A stretch of DNA of 48,297 nt from a virus. The first letter of the stretch is position 1; each line of letters begins with the position of its first letter. Under the pieces are notes generated by a model. That model saw nothing but the letters and a program-made list of their open reading frames with translations, did not search any database and had not been told where the DNA came from. Of the stretch, positions 25,731 to 34,517 are shown in pieces. The stretch is taken from the IMG/VR virus record IMGVR_UViG_3300029955_000041, positions 1 through 48,297 of that record; one strand, 5' to 3'. The position numbers and the translations under genes are program-made.

Positions 25731-26474
25731 ATGAAAAAATCAAAAGCCGTTGACGAAACTAAGCCACAGAAACCCTTCATCTACCAAAAAGACAAACTAG
25801 CGGCCCCTCTAAAAATAAGAGAGTTCCCTTGGAGCGAAAAGCAAGAAAAGTTTATAGCGCTCCTCGAAGATAAAAGTACCAAAGTCGTTATTTGTAAAGG
25901 CCCAGCGGGGACAGCAAAGACGATGCTATCGGTCTATACATCCCTTAAAGCATTAAACTCGCAAAAAATTGGCGAGATTATTTACATTCGAAACCCTGTA
26001 GAGAGTTCCAGTTTTTCTCTAGGATTTCTAAAGGGCGGTCTCGAAGATAAGCTAGCTCCTTATCTACAGCCTTTGATGGATAAGCTTCACGAATTAATCA
26101 GTGAGAGTGATATTAATCGTTTGATAAAAGAAGAACGTATTATTGGAACGCCCGTAGGTTTCCTTAGAGGCACCACCTTTAATGTCAACTACGTTATTGT
26201 CGATGAAGCTCAGAATTTGAAGTATGAAGATTTATTATTGATTATGACTCGTCTTGGTAAGTTCTCAAAACTTATTTTGTGTGGAGACACGATGCAAAGT
26301 GATATTCATAGTAGCGCTTTCGAATCCGTCTTCAAACTCTTTAACGATGAATGCTCACTAGAAAAAGGTATTCATACTTTTGAGTTTGGGTTAGAAGACA
26401 TTTTCAGAAATGAAATCCTTTCTTACATTATCGAAAAATTCTCTACACTAAGTAAAAAGACTCAAAAGGGTTAA
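25731..26474 (+). CDS. phoH: PhoH-like P-loop ATPase, 247 aa
   Basis: GPAGTAKT (residues 57-64) is the Walker A and VIVDEAQN (155-162) the Walker B of PhoH-family ATPases; ILCGDTMQSDI is the sensor-like motif after it. Length fits phage PhoH. Bacterial relatives bind RNA and have ATPase and helicase-like activity; the phage role is unclear. First gene of the virion half, preceded by GTGTAA at a distance and a CGAGG/CCTCG hairpin. Confidence 0.9.
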   Translation: MKKSKAVDETKPQKPFIYQKDKLAAPLKIREFPWSEKQEKFIALLEDKSTKVVICKGPAGTAKTMLSVYTSLKALNSQKIGEIIYIRNPVESSSFSLGFLKGGLEDKLAPYLQPLMDKLHELISESDINRLIKEERIIGTPVGFLRGTTFNVNYVIVDEAQNLKYEDLLLIMTRLGKFSKLILCGDTMQSDIHSSAFESVFKLFNDECSLEKGIHTFEFGLEDIFRNEILSYIIEKFSTLSKKTQKG

Positions 26475-26478
26475 AATC

Positions 26479-26484
26479 GTGTAA
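26479..26484 (+). promoter_or_regulatory. GTGTAA late-type motif
   Basis: Eight nt before ATG 26493. Confidence 0.6.
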
Positions 26485-26492
26485 AAATATAG

Positions 26493-26846
26493 ATGATTAC
26501 CATCTACAATCTTGAATCTTATATTCACTCAACTCTCACGAGTAGTGGATTAAGCGGTATCCAAGCTATCGTTGACCAGTTCTGCGCCAGTTCAGGAATC
26601 CATATTTCATTAGAAAACAAATGGGCTAGAGAGATGGCTAAACGTCATTTTTCGATAGGGGACTTTCCTATTTATAATTTAAGTTCGGGTTCGGGTATTG
26701 AGACTTTGGAATTTTATGATTCCGCGACTATCTTCAAAGGCTCCCGCGTTTCAGGACATTCTGGAAATGGTATTGTATTTTCCCTTCTGAATCCCGCGCA
26801 ACAGAATTCTTTAGTATCAGGTAATTTATCGGGCTTGATTCACTAA
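26493..26846 (+). CDS. Hypothetical protein, 117 aa
   Basis: Behind a GTGTAA motif. Ser/Gly-rich, beta-rich C-terminal half. Likely a minor virion or tail-associated protein by position. Confidence 0.7.
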   Translation: MITIYNLESYIHSTLTSSGLSGIQAIVDQFCASSGIHISLENKWAREMAKRHFSIGDFPIYNLSSGSGIETLEFYDSATIFKGSRVSGHSGNGIVFSLLNPAQQNSLVSGNLSGLIH

Positions 26847-26894
26847 TACTTCTCTTGATAGCAATATGAGGGTAATATAATTAAAGGATAAAGG

Positions 26895-27629
26895 ATGTCA
26901 GTATCAAAAATCAGTCAACTACCAATAGGAACAGTCATTCAAGATAGTGACTTGTTTCCTTTCGTGTCGTTGACGGGTGTTTCAGGATTCTCTGTCACTT
27001 GCCAAATAACGCGTGCGGGACTTCTATCGGGAGTTTATGTTTCCATTAATACTATCAGTGGAAATGTTAACGCTTTACAGAACGCTACAGGAAACTACTA
27101 TCCAACAAACAATCCAAGCGGATACGTTACGTCCACGACTTTTAATGCAACAGGCAACAACTTACAATCTGAGATTACAGCGCTACAGAGCTATACGGGT
27201 AGTTACTATCAAAATTCTAATCCTAGCGGGTTTCTTAACTCTGGATATTTTTATACAGGTGTTTCTTCTTCGGTCATCCCTAATATCTATCTAAGAACAC
27301 GCGAAATAAATCTAACTCAAACCGGACTATATCCTTTATATACAGTGCCATCAGGATTCATGTTCTGTCCTAATACGAAGGAAGTTATTTGCTCTGCTGG
27401 CTCACTTGTAGTCAACGCCGCTGTGGTAGGATTTGGCATCACTACAGGAACAACGTATTATGAAAGTGGTCAATTGACGGCAGTATCAGCGGGGGCTCGT
27501 CATATTTGGTCCTCACCAGATAACGCTCTTATAGGTGGACAAACATTAGCAGTATCAGTATTAAGCGGTTCTTCTGCAACGATACATAGCGGAATATTTA
27601 TGTTCCAAGGAGTTTTAATTTTAATTTAA
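26895..27629 (+). CDS. Tail fibre/structural-type protein, 244 aa
   Basis: N-terminal VSKISQLPIGTVIQDSDLFPFV is a common start of phage fibre or appendage proteins. Two imperfect repeats ATGNYYPTNNPSGYV and YTGSYYQNSNPSGFL near residues 64-115 suggest a trimeric fibre stalk; the C-terminus is a beta domain. AAAGGATAAAGG precedes the ATG as a possible Shine-Dalgarno. Confidence 0.75.
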   Translation: MSVSKISQLPIGTVIQDSDLFPFVSLTGVSGFSVTCQITRAGLLSGVYVSINTISGNVNALQNATGNYYPTNNPSGYVTSTTFNATGNNLQSEITALQSYTGSYYQNSNPSGFLNSGYFYTGVSSSVIPNIYLRTREINLTQTGLYPLYTVPSGFMFCPNTKEVICSAGSLVVNAAVVGFGITTGTTYYESGQLTAVSAGARHIWSSPDNALIGGQTLAVSVLSGSSATIHSGIFMFQGVLILI

Positions 27630-27630
27630 G

Positions 27631-27636
27631 GTGTAA
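27631..27636 (+). promoter_or_regulatory. GTGTAA late-type motif
   Basis: Eight nt before ATG 27645, 1 nt after the previous stop. Confidence 0.6.
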
Positions 27637-27644
27637 TTAAATAT

Positions 27645-29147
27645 ATGGGCCACGAAGCATTTACAGAAAGAAAAACAGAAAACTACAGAGGCTCGGCAAC
27701 GTTCTTTAGCGGTTTCGATACTTGGGAGCCTATCTATGTATTAGATGGTTCCATTTCAATAGGCGACACAACAGGAACGGATGCGTCTATAGACGGGGCT
27801 GGAAATATAATTGGGAACAGTGCTATTATAGGTGGGGAGATTGTAATAAGTGAGTATGGTATTACTATAGATAATCGTGGCGCTGGTATATCTGCATTTT
27901 TTAACACATTAGACGATGGCTCAGGTAACTCATATCTAGGCACAAATAACCCTGCTTATTTTGGTGATTATAGCCAAACGCAAATAAACACTAATGGTAT
28001 TATCTATGTATTAAGTGATAACATTTCAATAGGCGACAATTCAGGAAGTATTGCATATATTGATGGTGGAGGTAACTCAATGGTTACTTGTTTAAATGCC
28101 TCAGCAGGGGTATTTGCCGCTTACAATACTTTAGACGATGGTGAAGGTAACTCACATCTAGCCTTATGGAACCCTGCTTATTTTGGACTGTATAACCAAA
28201 CACAAATAAATCCCGAGGGTACTATCTATCTATTAAGTAATACCATTTCAATAGGCGACAATTTAGGAACTAATGCATATATTGATGGTGTTGGTAACTC
28301 AATGGTTCTTTCTTTAACTGCCTTAGAATATGTATCTACCACTTACAATACTTTAGACGATGGTGAAGGTAACTCAATTCTAGCCGTAGTTCACCCTGCT
28401 TATTTCGGTGCGGAGACCCAAACGCAAATAAATACTAATGGTCTTATCTATGTATTAAATGATGCTATTTCGATAGGAGACGCATCAGGAAGTGTCGCTT
28501 GGATAAACTATGATGGCTCGGCTAGCTTTAGTGGTGGTAATTTAATAATTGAAAGCGGTGGAGGTATTATTAGTTCCGATGCCGGGTCTTTCCATGGTGG
28601 TGCCATTACATTAGGCTCATCGGGGGGATATGCTGCATATATTGACACAAGCGGCCATGCTCGATTTTTTGGTTCACTTGAAACCACCTATAACATTTTA
28701 GATGATGGTACTGGAAATGCTCGTATTAATAATGGTCTCACTATTTATGGAGGCATTACAGTTTCATCCGGCGTGGCAGGTTTTGCAGGAGGAAGTTTTA
28801 TTGATGGTTCGGGTAATATTTCTGGAAAATCTATTTCTGCACCGTATATGATTGTTTCTTCGACGACTACTCTTACTGCTAGTTCTAATGTATTAACAGA
28901 AAATAGAATAGCCGCCAACACTTCTAGCAATGCCATCACAATCAATTTGCCACACAGCACTACTATAAATGCCGGGCAAACCGTAGATATTATTGATGCC
29001 ACGGGAACATGGGCGACACACAATCTCACTGTTGCGCCTTATTCCGGCGATAAAATCAATGGGTCTACAAGTAGTATCACTTATTCAACACCAGCCCATC
29101 TTATATTCGTGTATATCAATAGTACGTATGGATGGAGACAGAGTTAA
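27645..29147 (+). CDS. Repeat-containing tail fibre protein, 500 aa
   Basis: Three successive units of about 74 residues, each with TLDDGxGNS, PAYFG, TQIN-x-x-G, YVL/YLL and ISIGD, cover roughly residues 85-300 and predict a repetitive beta stalk. The C-terminal 90 residues (ITINLPHSTTINAGQTVDIIDATGTW...) match the beta-sandwich tip of phage receptor-binding proteins. Likely binds host receptor. The DNA of the repeats is also repetitive and so prone to recombination. Confidence 0.8.
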   Translation: MGHEAFTERKTENYRGSATFFSGFDTWEPIYVLDGSISIGDTTGTDASIDGAGNIIGNSAIIGGEIVISEYGITIDNRGAGISAFFNTLDDGSGNSYLGTNNPAYFGDYSQTQINTNGIIYVLSDNISIGDNSGSIAYIDGGGNSMVTCLNASAGVFAAYNTLDDGEGNSHLALWNPAYFGLYNQTQINPEGTIYLLSNTISIGDNLGTNAYIDGVGNSMVLSLTALEYVSTTYNTLDDGEGNSILAVVHPAYFGAETQTQINTNGLIYVLNDAISIGDASGSVAWINYDGSASFSGGNLIIESGGGIISSDAGSFHGGAITLGSSGGYAAYIDTSGHARFFGSLETTYNILDDGTGNARINNGLTIYGGITVSSGVAGFAGGSFIDGSGNISGKSISAPYMIVSSTTTLTASSNVLTENRIAANTSSNAITINLPHSTTINAGQTVDIIDATGTWATHNLTVAPYSGDKINGSTSSITYSTPAHLIFVYINSTYGWRQS

Positions 29148-29186
29148 TTTTCGGAAATCTTATTAGAAAGGAGAAAAGCAAAAATT

Positions 29187-29405
29187 ATGTCACTTCAAAT
29201 TACACCCAGCGGGGCAGCTAACTTAGCAGCATCGCAAATTGTTAACCAAGCCAACGGTTTCTTTGCTCAATTATCAGGTGCCCTTCAAAACGGTATTCCT
29301 GCTAGAGGAACGAATCCTGCGGTTGCGGCTGGCGATTTGGCGAATGCTCTCGGCGTTGCCAACCTAACGGCGTTACAAGCGTCTCTAAGCGGCTTTAGCT
29401 CCTAA
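29187..29405 (+). CDS. Hypothetical protein, 72 aa
   Basis: GAAAGGAG 12 nt before ATG is a Shine-Dalgarno. Ala/Gly/Asn-rich helical text (NLAASQIVNQANGFFAQLSGALQNG), which suits a small virion protein. Terminator follows. Confidence 0.65.
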   Translation: MSLQITPSGAANLAASQIVNQANGFFAQLSGALQNGIPARGTNPAVAAGDLANALGVANLTALQASLSGFSS

Positions 29406-29428
29406 CCTTAACCTTTAACAAAGAAAAC

Positions 29429-29454
29429 GGGGCGCTTTAAACAGCGCCCCTTTT
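29429..29454 (+). terminator. Rho-independent terminator
   Basis: GGGGCGCT / AGCGCCCC, loop TTAAAC, then TTTT. Confidence 0.92.
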
Positions 29455-29466
29455 CGTTTCTATTAA

Positions 29467-29772
29467 CTAGTTCTTTTTAATTTTATTTTTATCTAATCTT
29501 ACGCCACATTTCCATAGTAAGTTTGCAATATCTTCTGCTATAGCTGTAACCGCAGGTTCGTCCAAAACCCAGCACCCCGCATGAAGACCCTCATGTATTA
29601 AGACTTCCATTAGACGTTTTGTTTTTAAGTTAGGGTCGATTTCTAAAAGCCTTTCAACGGGGCGATTTGTAGGAGGATGACATTGGCCGTCGGTATCCGG
29701 GTCTGGCCTGACCCATCGAATTTTATATTTCTTGTCCCCGAACTTATGTGATTTAATTCGACGTAATGGCAT
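29467..29772 (-). CDS. Small HExxH-type protein, 101 aa
   Basis: VLIHEGLHAGCW near residues 57-68 is an HExxH motif (HEGLH) with flanking hydrophobic residues, as in short phage zinc-peptidase-like proteins. A third ligand could be the E in DEPAVTAIAED. Only minus-strand gene in the virion half. Confidence 0.7.
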   Translation of the reverse strand: MPLRRIKSHKFGDKKYKIRWVRPDPDTDGQCHPPTNRPVERLLEIDPNLKTKRLMEVLIHEGLHAGCWVLDEPAVTAIAEDIANLLWKCGVRLDKNKIKKN

Positions 29773-29852
29773 AGGCTTCTAAGTATTTCTACACCCATAA
29801 AAAAGTCTTTTTAGAATTTGTGGATAAAGTTTGCCTAACAGTAATAATAAAT

Positions 29853-30233
29853 ATGAACAACTTCTTACAATCTCTATCGTTGGGTTTAGGTTTGGGGTAT
29901 TTTATTTTTATATGGTTCGAGACTCATTTTGTCGTTGAATATTTTTGGTGGTTATCTGTCGTTAAGTTTAAAGAATGGGAGGTTTATAGTTCTACAGACT
30001 TACTTGCGAAGTATCCCTACTTCTTACGAGAAAAATATCCATGCTGGCTAACAAGATTATTAGGTTGCCCGTTTTGTTTTATTGGGTTTGTTTCTTTATG
30101 GGTTTGTTTAATAGAATTATTCATCAGGGGAATAAGCGATTTTGTTTATTATTTAACTGTTCCAGCGGTCGCCGCACTGTCGTTTTTAGTTATGGAATTG
30201 TTATATAAAAATATCTATTTAGAGAAAAAGTAG
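29853..30233 (+). CDS. Membrane protein, 126 aa
   Basis: The ATG at 29853 is preferred to 29820 because the extra residues are unlike a signal and no start signal precedes them. Three TM helices (about 5-25, 75-95, 100-120) with CWLTRLLGCPFCFIGF in the middle; CPFC is a CxxC. Similar phage proteins are annotated only as membrane proteins. Confidence 0.65.
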   Translation: MNNFLQSLSLGLGLGYFIFIWFETHFVVEYFWWLSVVKFKEWEVYSSTDLLAKYPYFLREKYPCWLTRLLGCPFCFIGFVSLWVCLIELFIRGISDFVYYLTVPAVAALSFLVMELLYKNIYLEKK

Positions 30234-30264
30234 TGTAACCCCATTCTAAAACGTATAATCTTAT

Positions 30265-30693
30265 ATGCCTAAATGTTATTGTGCTTCTTGTGGACAAGCT
30301 AATCAGTATAGCGATACAAAACCTATTTTTTGTGGGTATTGTGGAGCCTCATTGAGTTTGGATGCTTCGTCCGTTTCGCCTAGACCTTCCCAAACAGTTG
30401 CTTCTCGCAGACCTAATCGTGTGCCTATTGGAAGGCGTCCTATTATTAATGACTACGATGATGAAAAATTTGAGTCTGACGGAACCCTTCCTGATATTCG
30501 TAAGTTAGAAGTTGAAATCGAATTGCCCGAAGCTGCACCGAGGGAGACTATGGGGCAGATTTGGGGTTCGGGGGCTATTGGAGCAATCAGGCCGAAAGGT
30601 AAGAAGCAAAGTAGAGAAGAAGCATTACAAAATCTTACCAAAAGCATCTTTGAAAAAAAGATTGTCGATTTATCTCCTAATGCCAATGAGTAA
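30265..30693 (+). CDS. Zinc-ribbon hypothetical protein, 142 aa
   Basis: CYCASCGQ and FCGYCGA (residues 4-26) form a CxxC...CxxC zinc ribbon; the rest is polar and acidic with a helical C-terminus. TATAAT lies 6 nt before the ATG. May be a DNA-binding or packaging accessory; unknown. Confidence 0.7.
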   Translation: MPKCYCASCGQANQYSDTKPIFCGYCGASLSLDASSVSPRPSQTVASRRPNRVPIGRRPIINDYDDEKFESDGTLPDIRKLEVEIELPEAAPRETMGQIWGSGAIGAIRPKGKKQSREEALQNLTKSIFEKKIVDLSPNANE

Positions 30694-30781
30694 TAGTAAT
30701 TGGCGATATGAAGGTAGCGGAATCTACCTAATTACGAATTTAAAAATTTCGCAATCTTTGAAAGCTAAAAAACAAAATTAA
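30686..30781 (+). CDS. Very small hypothetical protein, 31 aa
   Basis: ATGAGTAA overlaps the previous TAA. Sequence SNSNWRYEGSGIYLITNLKIS reads as a short beta hairpin. The sigma-like gene follows 4 nt later. Confidence 0.45.
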   Translation: MSNSNWRYEGSGIYLITNLKISQSLKAKKQN

Positions 30782-30785
30782 TAAC

Positions 30786-31463
30786 ATGACAACTTTTGAA
30801 GATAATTATAAAGAAATTGAGCGTATCGTAGAAAAAAAGAGATACGAGTGGACACTTAAAGCCGACCTTATGCTTGATTTTGATGATGTGAAAAATATCA
30901 TAATAGCTCATATCTGGAAAAAATGGCACCTATATGACCAGTCTCAACCTCTTGGCGGCTGGACGGCAACTATCGTTAAGAATCAATTCTCTAATATCCT
31001 GCGTGATAGATACCTTTCTACAAGCTCACCATGTTCACGGTGCCCATGTAATATGGGGGGAAATACATGCTCTCTATATGGGGTGCAAAGCATTGAATGT
31101 AGCTTATATAAAACGTGGTATAATACAAAGAGATACTCCCATGACGTACGATTGCCAGTTCCAATTGAAAATCATTTGAACGACGTGCATAAAATGCCAG
31201 ATACGATATTCGATTTAGAAACAAGCATCAAATCTTTGCATTTTAGAATTCAAAAAGTGCTGACAAATAGCGAGTGGGAAATTTATCGTAGGTTGTATAT
31301 AGAGAATAAGGATGAAGAAGAGACCGCTAAGGAACTAGGGTTCAAGACTTCGGAAAAGGGACGCAAAATGGGATACAAAAGAATCCGTCAAGTCAAAACA
31401 ATTATCTTACAAAAAGCCAAAAAAATCCTTAGAGATGAAGGTGTAGAAGAATTCCATGAATAA
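30786..31463 (+). CDS. Sigma-70-like RNA polymerase sigma factor, 225 aa
   Basis: FDDVKNIIIAHIWKKWHLYDQSQPLGGWTATIVKNQFSNILRDR near residues 31-80 matches sigma region 2 (D-x-x-Q/N..A...W......G.W...I..N.....R), and the C-terminal WEIYRRLYIENKDEEETAKELGF...RQVKTIILQKAKKIL is a region 4 helix-turn-helix. Between them is an unusual Cys-rich insert (CSRCPCNMGGNTC...C) that could bind zinc. Phage-encoded sigma factors direct middle or late transcription; here the virion genes carry GTGTAA. Overlaps the next gene by 8 nt. Confidence 0.8.
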   Translation: MTTFEDNYKEIERIVEKKRYEWTLKADLMLDFDDVKNIIIAHIWKKWHLYDQSQPLGGWTATIVKNQFSNILRDRYLSTSSPCSRCPCNMGGNTCSLYGVQSIECSLYKTWYNTKRYSHDVRLPVPIENHLNDVHKMPDTIFDLETSIKSLHFRIQKVLTNSEWEIYRRLYIENKDEEETAKELGFKTSEKGRKMGYKRIRQVKTIILQKAKKILRDEGVEEFHE

Positions 31464-32607
31464 TGATTTCGATGGCGACCCATTTGCAGATGATAGCAGC
31501 GATGTAGAAACAACGTCGTTAGTATCATTAGCTGATGATGATATTCTTACCAACGAAGAAAAGAAAAAAGCAATTGAGTCTTGGAACTCGGGAGAGAAAA
31601 GTTTAAAGAAGATTATTGAAGCTTCTGTAGGCGTTGGAATGGATGGTCGAAGCAAAAAGGGAATAGCTGTTAAAAAGTATCTTGCGACACTTAAAGTAAA
31701 GCCCGTAGCTTCACAAGACTATCAAAAAAAGACTGATGCTTTCGTACTCACGGAAGCTAATAAAGAATACATTCGTGCTCATTCCTCTACAAGCAAGCCT
31801 CTTGAATTAGCACGCGAGTTATTCAACAATCAAAATCTTACAAATCTTTCAACTGAATCCCGTGCAGTAACAGATTTCTATAATAGCTTAGACCCGACTC
31901 TAAGATTCGTTAAAAACAATGATGAAGGTGCCCCTCAAGAATATCGCCCACCTAAGACACACGCTCAAGCTGTTGCGCGTGTTAACCGATACGTACTTGA
32001 AGGTTTAGACTTTAATAAAATGAGTCAAAAGGAAGAACATATGATGACAGCCCTCATTCGTCATCTTCATGTTCATCGTTTGGTTTATATGATGAACGAA
32101 TTTAACTCTTCTCGCGACCGTGAGTTATTTGAGTCGTCTTTGATTCGTTATATCTTTGACAAGCCAGATTTAACAGAAGAAGAACTCGATTCGTATATGA
32201 ACCTTTGCGCTGACATCGTTAATCACACGAGTATGCAGCGAGATTTGGAAGTCCTGAAAGAGACGAGAGACAATGCTATCGCTACCGATGGGAAGGTTTC
32301 AATGGCTATCGTTGAAGCTATTAATAATTGTTATAGTGCAATGGATTCTAATTTAAAGCGTCAACAAAAGAGTTTAGAAACTCTTCAAGGTAAACGCTCT
32401 GAACGACTAAAGAATAAAATTCGAGAAAATGCTAGTATTGTTCAGCTTGTTGAGCTATGGAAAAATGAAACTCGTAGATTACAGTTTATTCAACTCGCAG
32501 AAGTGAGGAAAGAAAAGTTACGTGATGAAGTTAAAAATTTGGATTCAATGGACGAACTAAGATTCCAGTTGTGGGGAATGGGACGAGATGAGGTTATAGA
32601 CTACTAA
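31456..32607 (+). CDS. Putative packaging or small-terminase-position protein, 383 aa
   Basis: Lies directly before the large terminase (1 nt gap). Long charged helices (LKRQQKSLETLQGKRSERLKNK), acidic N-terminus. Much larger than a usual small terminase (about 150-200 aa), so the label is by position only. Confidence 0.55.
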   Translation: MNNDFDGDPFADDSSDVETTSLVSLADDDILTNEEKKKAIESWNSGEKSLKKIIEASVGVGMDGRSKKGIAVKKYLATLKVKPVASQDYQKKTDAFVLTEANKEYIRAHSSTSKPLELARELFNNQNLTNLSTESRAVTDFYNSLDPTLRFVKNNDEGAPQEYRPPKTHAQAVARVNRYVLEGLDFNKMSQKEEHMMTALIRHLHVHRLVYMMNEFNSSRDRELFESSLIRYIFDKPDLTEEELDSYMNLCADIVNHTSMQRDLEVLKETRDNAIATDGKVSMAIVEAINNCYSAMDSNLKRQQKSLETLQGKRSERLKNKIRENASIVQLVELWKNETRRLQFIQLAEVRKEKLRDEVKNLDSMDELRFQLWGMGRDEVIDY

Positions 32608-32608
32608 T

Positions 32609-34471
32609 ATGTGGGATGAGGGAGCACAACAGAAAATCATTCCTGTCTATCAGGATTATAACGTAATTGCCAAAGGTTTAAAAGGCGACTTGGACGATAA
32701 GAACGCAAAGATAACTCTTATCCAATTTTTGCGTAGAAATTTAGGTTTTACTTTTGAATTAATTTCAGGGATGAGGCTCTTACCTCAACAGGAGATTGTA
32801 TTGAAATCTCTATTCGCTAGAGATACAGCGTTGATAGTCGCGGGCCGTGGATTTGGTAAGTCTACAATCATTGCTATGTTTTGTTGTCTATATCCAATTT
32901 TTTACCCGAACTCTAAAATCTGTTTAATCTCAGCTAACTTCCGTGGTGCTCGTCGTATTTTTGAAGCCGCTGAAAAGATGGTAAAAGGGCCGTTCGCTTA
33001 TATGCTTCAAGAATGTTTTCCAACTGAGCCTCGTAGATTAAATGACATTATTTCATGGAAACTAGAAAACGGTTCCGAAGTATTCGCTCTACCTCTTTCA
33101 AACGGAGAAGGTCTTCGAGGAACTCGTGCCTCGGCTGTATTCGTTGACGAAGGTTTGCTGATTAGTCAGGAAATTCAGGAAAATGTTATACGTCCCTTCT
33201 TGACGGCAAAGCAGAACTTCCTAGAAGAGGCTCAGATGAAGGAACGCGAAGACGAGCTTATCAAGGCTGGTCTTATCACTGAGACTGATAGAATTTCGTT
33301 CCCTAGGAATAAGTATCTTGTTTGTAGTTCCGCGTCATACGATTTCGACTATCTATATAAGACTTTTCAAAGTAATATTAAAATGATTACCGATGATAAA
33401 ATCGTCAGGACTAAAGATGATTCCACCTATGTAGTCATCCGTTCATCTTATGAATCACTTCCTAAAGACTCGTTCATTGATATGACGCAGATTAATGCTG
33501 CTAAAGCTGACGGTGGTGAAGAGACTGATTATTTCAAACGTGAATATCAGGCTAGGTTTACAGTAGGAGGCTCTAGTTATTTTAACATGAAAAAAGTGGC
33601 AGATTGCACCGTTAGGGCTGGAGAGTTTCCCACGACAATGTTGCGTGGTAGAAAAAACCACCAATACATTTTAACGATTGACCCAAGTTACTCTTCTTCA
33701 AAGAACTCTGACTTCTTTGCTATGGGTGTTTACGAACTTGTCCCGGATTCTCGTAGAATTATTCTTGTACACTCGTATGGTCGTGCCGGTATGACTCTGA
33801 ACGACCATTATAAGTATCTTGTATATCTCTTGACGCATTTTAATATTGTATGGTTAGGTATAGATGCCTCTGGTACGGAATTCATTGATTCATTTAACGA
33901 GTCTGTAATAGCTGCTGATAAAGGCATCAAACTTGGAACACTTACAGCCGATTTAAAGAGTGACGAGTATATTAAAGAATTGAGAATCCTAAAGAACGAA
34001 TATAATCAAACAACTCGTAATATCGTTTATCCGCAACCTTTCTCTGGAGACACAATCCGAAGAATGAATGAATATTTACAAGCAGGAATTAATGCAGAAA
34101 AGGTATGGTTTGCTTCCTTACTACAGGTAAACGAAAACGCTTTTAATAACGCAATGCGTCATAGACCCGATGCACAAATTACAAATAAGCACGGCAAGCC
34201 TATAGATACCGAAGAACAGATTTACGAACAAGACTCATGGATTCACGAAACTCAAAAACAATTATCTCTTATAGAAGTAAAGTCCACCGCTTTAGGAACG
34301 ATGCAGTTCGACCTGCCAAGTCATATTAAAAATAGTACCAAAGATGACCGCGCCCGCCGAGATAACTATACTTGTATGCTCATGGCTTATACAGCATCAA
34401 AGTATTATTTTGATATGCTTTTCACAGAAGTAGAAGAAATACAAAGTACGTTTGAACCATTCGCAATTTAA
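32609..34471 (+). CDS. terL: Terminase large subunit, 620 aa
   Basis: AGRGFGKST (residues 78-86) is Walker A, SAVFVDEG (175-182) Walker B. The C-terminal nuclease motifs TIDPSYSSSKNSDFFAMG and WLGIDASGTEF carry the metal-binding Asp residues of the RNase H-like fold. Full-length. It would cut concatemers and pump DNA into proheads via the portal encoded downstream. Confidence 0.95.
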   Translation: MWDEGAQQKIIPVYQDYNVIAKGLKGDLDDKNAKITLIQFLRRNLGFTFELISGMRLLPQQEIVLKSLFARDTALIVAGRGFGKSTIIAMFCCLYPIFYPNSKICLISANFRGARRIFEAAEKMVKGPFAYMLQECFPTEPRRLNDIISWKLENGSEVFALPLSNGEGLRGTRASAVFVDEGLLISQEIQENVIRPFLTAKQNFLEEAQMKEREDELIKAGLITETDRISFPRNKYLVCSSASYDFDYLYKTFQSNIKMITDDKIVRTKDDSTYVVIRSSYESLPKDSFIDMTQINAAKADGGEETDYFKREYQARFTVGGSSYFNMKKVADCTVRAGEFPTTMLRGRKNHQYILTIDPSYSSSKNSDFFAMGVYELVPDSRRIILVHSYGRAGMTLNDHYKYLVYLLTHFNIVWLGIDASGTEFIDSFNESVIAADKGIKLGTLTADLKSDEYIKELRILKNEYNQTTRNIVYPQPFSGDTIRRMNEYLQAGINAEKVWFASLLQVNENAFNNAMRHRPDAQITNKHGKPIDTEEQIYEQDSWIHETQKQLSLIEVKSTALGTMQFDLPSHIKNSTKDDRARRDNYTCMLMAYTASKYYFDMLFTEVEEIQSTFEPFAI

Positions 34472-34517
34472 ACTATGGATGTTTTAAAATATTGTATAAA
34501 AATAACGTTCCCTAAAG

